A stretch of 14,897 bases of DNA, from positions 1 to 14,897 of the forward strand of contig JAPTVL010000460.1 of the NCBI GenBank assembly GCA_028065725.1, read 5' to 3'. Source of the DNA: Betaproteobacteria bacterium (GTDB lineage: Bacteria; Pseudomonadota; Gammaproteobacteria; Burkholderiales; Rhodocyclaceae). Position numbers and translations under genes: made by a program. Below, one piece after another: positions 13,693 through 14,897 of this stretch. Numbering within the stretch: position 1 is the first letter of the stretch; every line of letters begins with the position of its first letter. Under the pieces are notes generated by a model. That model did not search any database, was not told the DNA's origin, and was given only the letters and a program-made list of their open reading frames with translations.

Positions 13693-13949
13693 CGGTCTCA
13701 GCCATGGGATCCGGAAATCGCGTGCAAGGTCATCTTGAGGTTTTACTCAGGCGTCAGCAAGTAAGGCGACAAGAAAGTGCCTGAAACCCACATGAAACCT
13801 CGCTGTGCTGTCGCGCTACTTACCGTTTTCTGAGTATTTCCCTGCTTATATCGTCCGGCATCTATCGGTATGAGAAGACTGTCGTTTGCTTTGGCACGAC
13901 CCATCCCTAGGATTCGGCCATCATCCCCAACCCCAGCAAAGCTCCACCG
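13693..13949. other. Intergenic stretch at the probable island margin
   Basis: About 255 bases with no gene. The first half holds an imperfect inverted-repeat pair described separately; the second half (13843-13949) is presumably the promoter region of the TauE/SafE-CysI genes, though no clear -35/-10 pair stands out. Confidence 0.4.
13747..13842. repeat. Imperfect inverted repeats, candidate MITE or Tn3-like end
   Basis: Left arm 13747-13771 and the reverse complement of right arm 13810-13834 share the same layout: CTCAG, eight differing bases, AAGTA, two differing bases, then GCGAC or GCGACA. Read on the minus strand from 13842, the right arm begins GGG, five bases, then CTCAGAAAACGG. That is the conserved interior of Tn3-family terminal repeats in the right register from the GGGG end. 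About 38 bases lie between the arms. Confidence 0.4.
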
Positions 13950-14717
13950 ATGCATGCACAAGCCATTCTTTTCGGCCTCGCCGCGGGCGCCCTGATCGGC
14001 GCCACGGGGGTTGGCGCGGGGTCGTTGATGACGCCACTGCTGCTCGGCGTGTTCCGGCTCGACCTGCCTGTGGCGATCGGCACCGATCTGTGGTTTGCCG
14101 CGCTCACCAAGCTTTCCGGGGCCGTCGCGCACCACCGTCATGGGCATGTCGATCGCGGCATTGCCGGGCTGATGCTCGCCGGCAGCCTGCCCGCGGCGCT
14201 CGTTACCCTCGTGGCGATGCATGTCACGGGTGCGGACAAGGCCTGGTTCGGCGTGCTCAGCCTGGCCCTCGGTGTTGCCTTGCTGCTCACCGCCGCCGCG
14301 GTGATGTCACGCGGGTTCTGGCAGCGGCTGGCGTTCCGGCTCGAGGCGCGCTTGCCGCCCTCGCGCAAGCCGGGCTTGACCATCGCCCTCGGTGCGTTGC
14401 TGGGGGTGCTGGTCACGCTCAGTTCGGTCGGCGCCGGTGCCATCGGCTCGCTCTGCATCCTCCTGCTCTATCCGCGTTTGACGACGCGGCAACTGGTCGG
14501 CACCGATATCGCCCATGCCGTGCCACTGACCCTGGTGGCGGGCATCGGCCATGCGGCGCTGGGCCATGTCGATTGGCCGCTGGTGCTGGCGCTGCTGCTG
14601 GGCTCGGTTCCAGGCATCTGGCTCGGCGCCCAACTCACCCGTTTTCTTCCCGAGCGCATGACCCGCATGCTGCTCTCGGCCACGCTGGCGTTCGCCGGCG
14701 TCAAGATCATCGCCTGA
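13950..14717 (+). CDS. TauE/SafE-family sulfite/anion exporter
   Basis: A 255-residue inner-membrane protein with about eight helices in two similar halves. Each half opens with the family's glycine-rich signature: GALIGATGVGAGSLMTPLLL near residues 13-32 and LGVLVTLSSVGAGAIGSLCI near 150-170. This is the duplicated TauE/SafE pattern. Members move sulfite, sulfonates or related small anions. It ends five bases before the start of a sulfite-reductase gene, so the pair is very likely co-transcribed, and sulfite or a sulfur compound is the probable substrate. Full length and intact. Confidence 0.92.
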   Translation: MHAQAILFGLAAGALIGATGVGAGSLMTPLLLGVFRLDLPVAIGTDLWFAALTKLSGAVAHHRHGHVDRGIAGLMLAGSLPAALVTLVAMHVTGADKAWFGVLSLALGVALLLTAAAVMSRGFWQRLAFRLEARLPPSRKPGLTIALGALLGVLVTLSSVGAGAIGSLCILLLYPRLTTRQLVGTDIAHAVPLTLVAGIGHAALGHVDWPLVLALLLGSVPGIWLGAQLTRFLPERMTRMLLSATLAFAGVKIIA

Positions 14718-14722
14718 GCGCC

Positions 14723-14897
14723 ATGTACCAGTACACCGATTTCGACCGCCGCTTCATCCGCGCGCGCGCCGCCCAGTACCGCGACCAACTCGAGCGCCAT
14801 CTCGCCGGCAGCCTGGGCGACGAGGCGTTCAAGCCGCTGCGCCTGCAAAACGGCTGGTACATCCAGCGCCATGCACCCATGCTGCGCGTGGCAGATC
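14723..14897 (+). CDS. cysI: Sulfite/nitrite reductase hemoprotein (CysI type), N-terminal part
   Basis: The gene starts at ATG 14723 and runs off the right edge after 58 codons. The visible N-terminus (MYQYTDFDRRFIRARAAQYR, RDQLERHLAG, then LRLQNGWYIQRHAPMLRV) matches the start of the siroheme 4Fe-4S sulfite/nitrite reductases of betaproteobacteria. The segment LRLQNGWYIQRHAPMLRV is the parachute-like ferredoxin half-domain. The cluster and siroheme cysteines lie beyond the window. Role: six-electron reduction of sulfite to sulfide in cysteine synthesis. The preceding TauE/SafE gene supports sulfite rather than nitrite as substrate. Confidence 0.85.
   Translation, partial: MYQYTDFDRRFIRARAAQYRDQLERHLAGSLGDEAFKPLRLQNGWYIQRHAPMLRVAD

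Noticed and set aside
1..14897. CRISPR array, rRNA or tRNA genes
   Set aside because: No regularly spaced direct repeats, no rRNA-like sequence and no cloverleaf with a tRNA T-arm consensus were noticed on either strand.

Overview
The window is GC-rich DNA with a dense, patchy layout that fits an accessory (island) region of a proteobacterium, probably a betaproteobacterium. The right edge, a TauE/SafE permease followed 5 bases later by the start of a sulfite-reductase hemoprotein (CysI type), looks like ordinary chromosomal sulfur-assimilation DNA of the Burkholderiales/Thiomonas sort. The host guess is an inference from gene content only.

Left part (1-4250): a stand-alone metallo-beta-lactamase-fold protein of the flavodiiron/ODP type (673-1455). 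It is followed by insertion-sequence debris: an IS66-type transposase tail on the minus strand abutting an IS256-type fragment on the plus strand. Next come a short minus-strand gene for a one-helix membrane protein with an AbrB-like tail, and an apparently intact IS110-family element with a long non-coding 5' end of the kind that encodes a bridge RNA.

Centre (4256-10348): the most interesting block. Three minus-strand genes run as one operon: an ArsM-type arsenite methyltransferase with all expected cysteines (6740-7804), a radical-SAM protein ending in RCCLKC, the signature I associate with ArsL of arsinothricin biosynthesis (5408-6685), and a second methyltransferase-like protein. The last has lost the ArsM catalytic cysteines but carries seven cysteines in its C-terminal third (4256-5335). 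Upstream lie a LysR regulator and a divergent GntP-family permease. A perfect dyad with a TGA-N7-TCA core lies between regulator and permease, and a second dyad with the same core lies in the arsM promoter region. This suggests one LysR regulon controlling organoarsenical synthesis and transport. No ArsR is present in the window. The likely chemistry is transfer of the 3-amino-3-carboxypropyl group of SAM to As(III) by ArsL, followed by As-methylation by ArsM, giving an arsinothricin-like compound. The job of the third protein is unknown.

Right part (10349-14897): about 530 bases without a recognisable gene; a second LysR regulator divergent from a DHA2-type drug-efflux transporter; the N-terminal stump of a possible 2-oxoglutarate/iron oxygenase cut off beside an IS3-family transposase tail; a pair of imperfect inverted repeats, one of which resembles a Tn3-family end and may mark the island edge; then the TauE/SafE-CysI genes.
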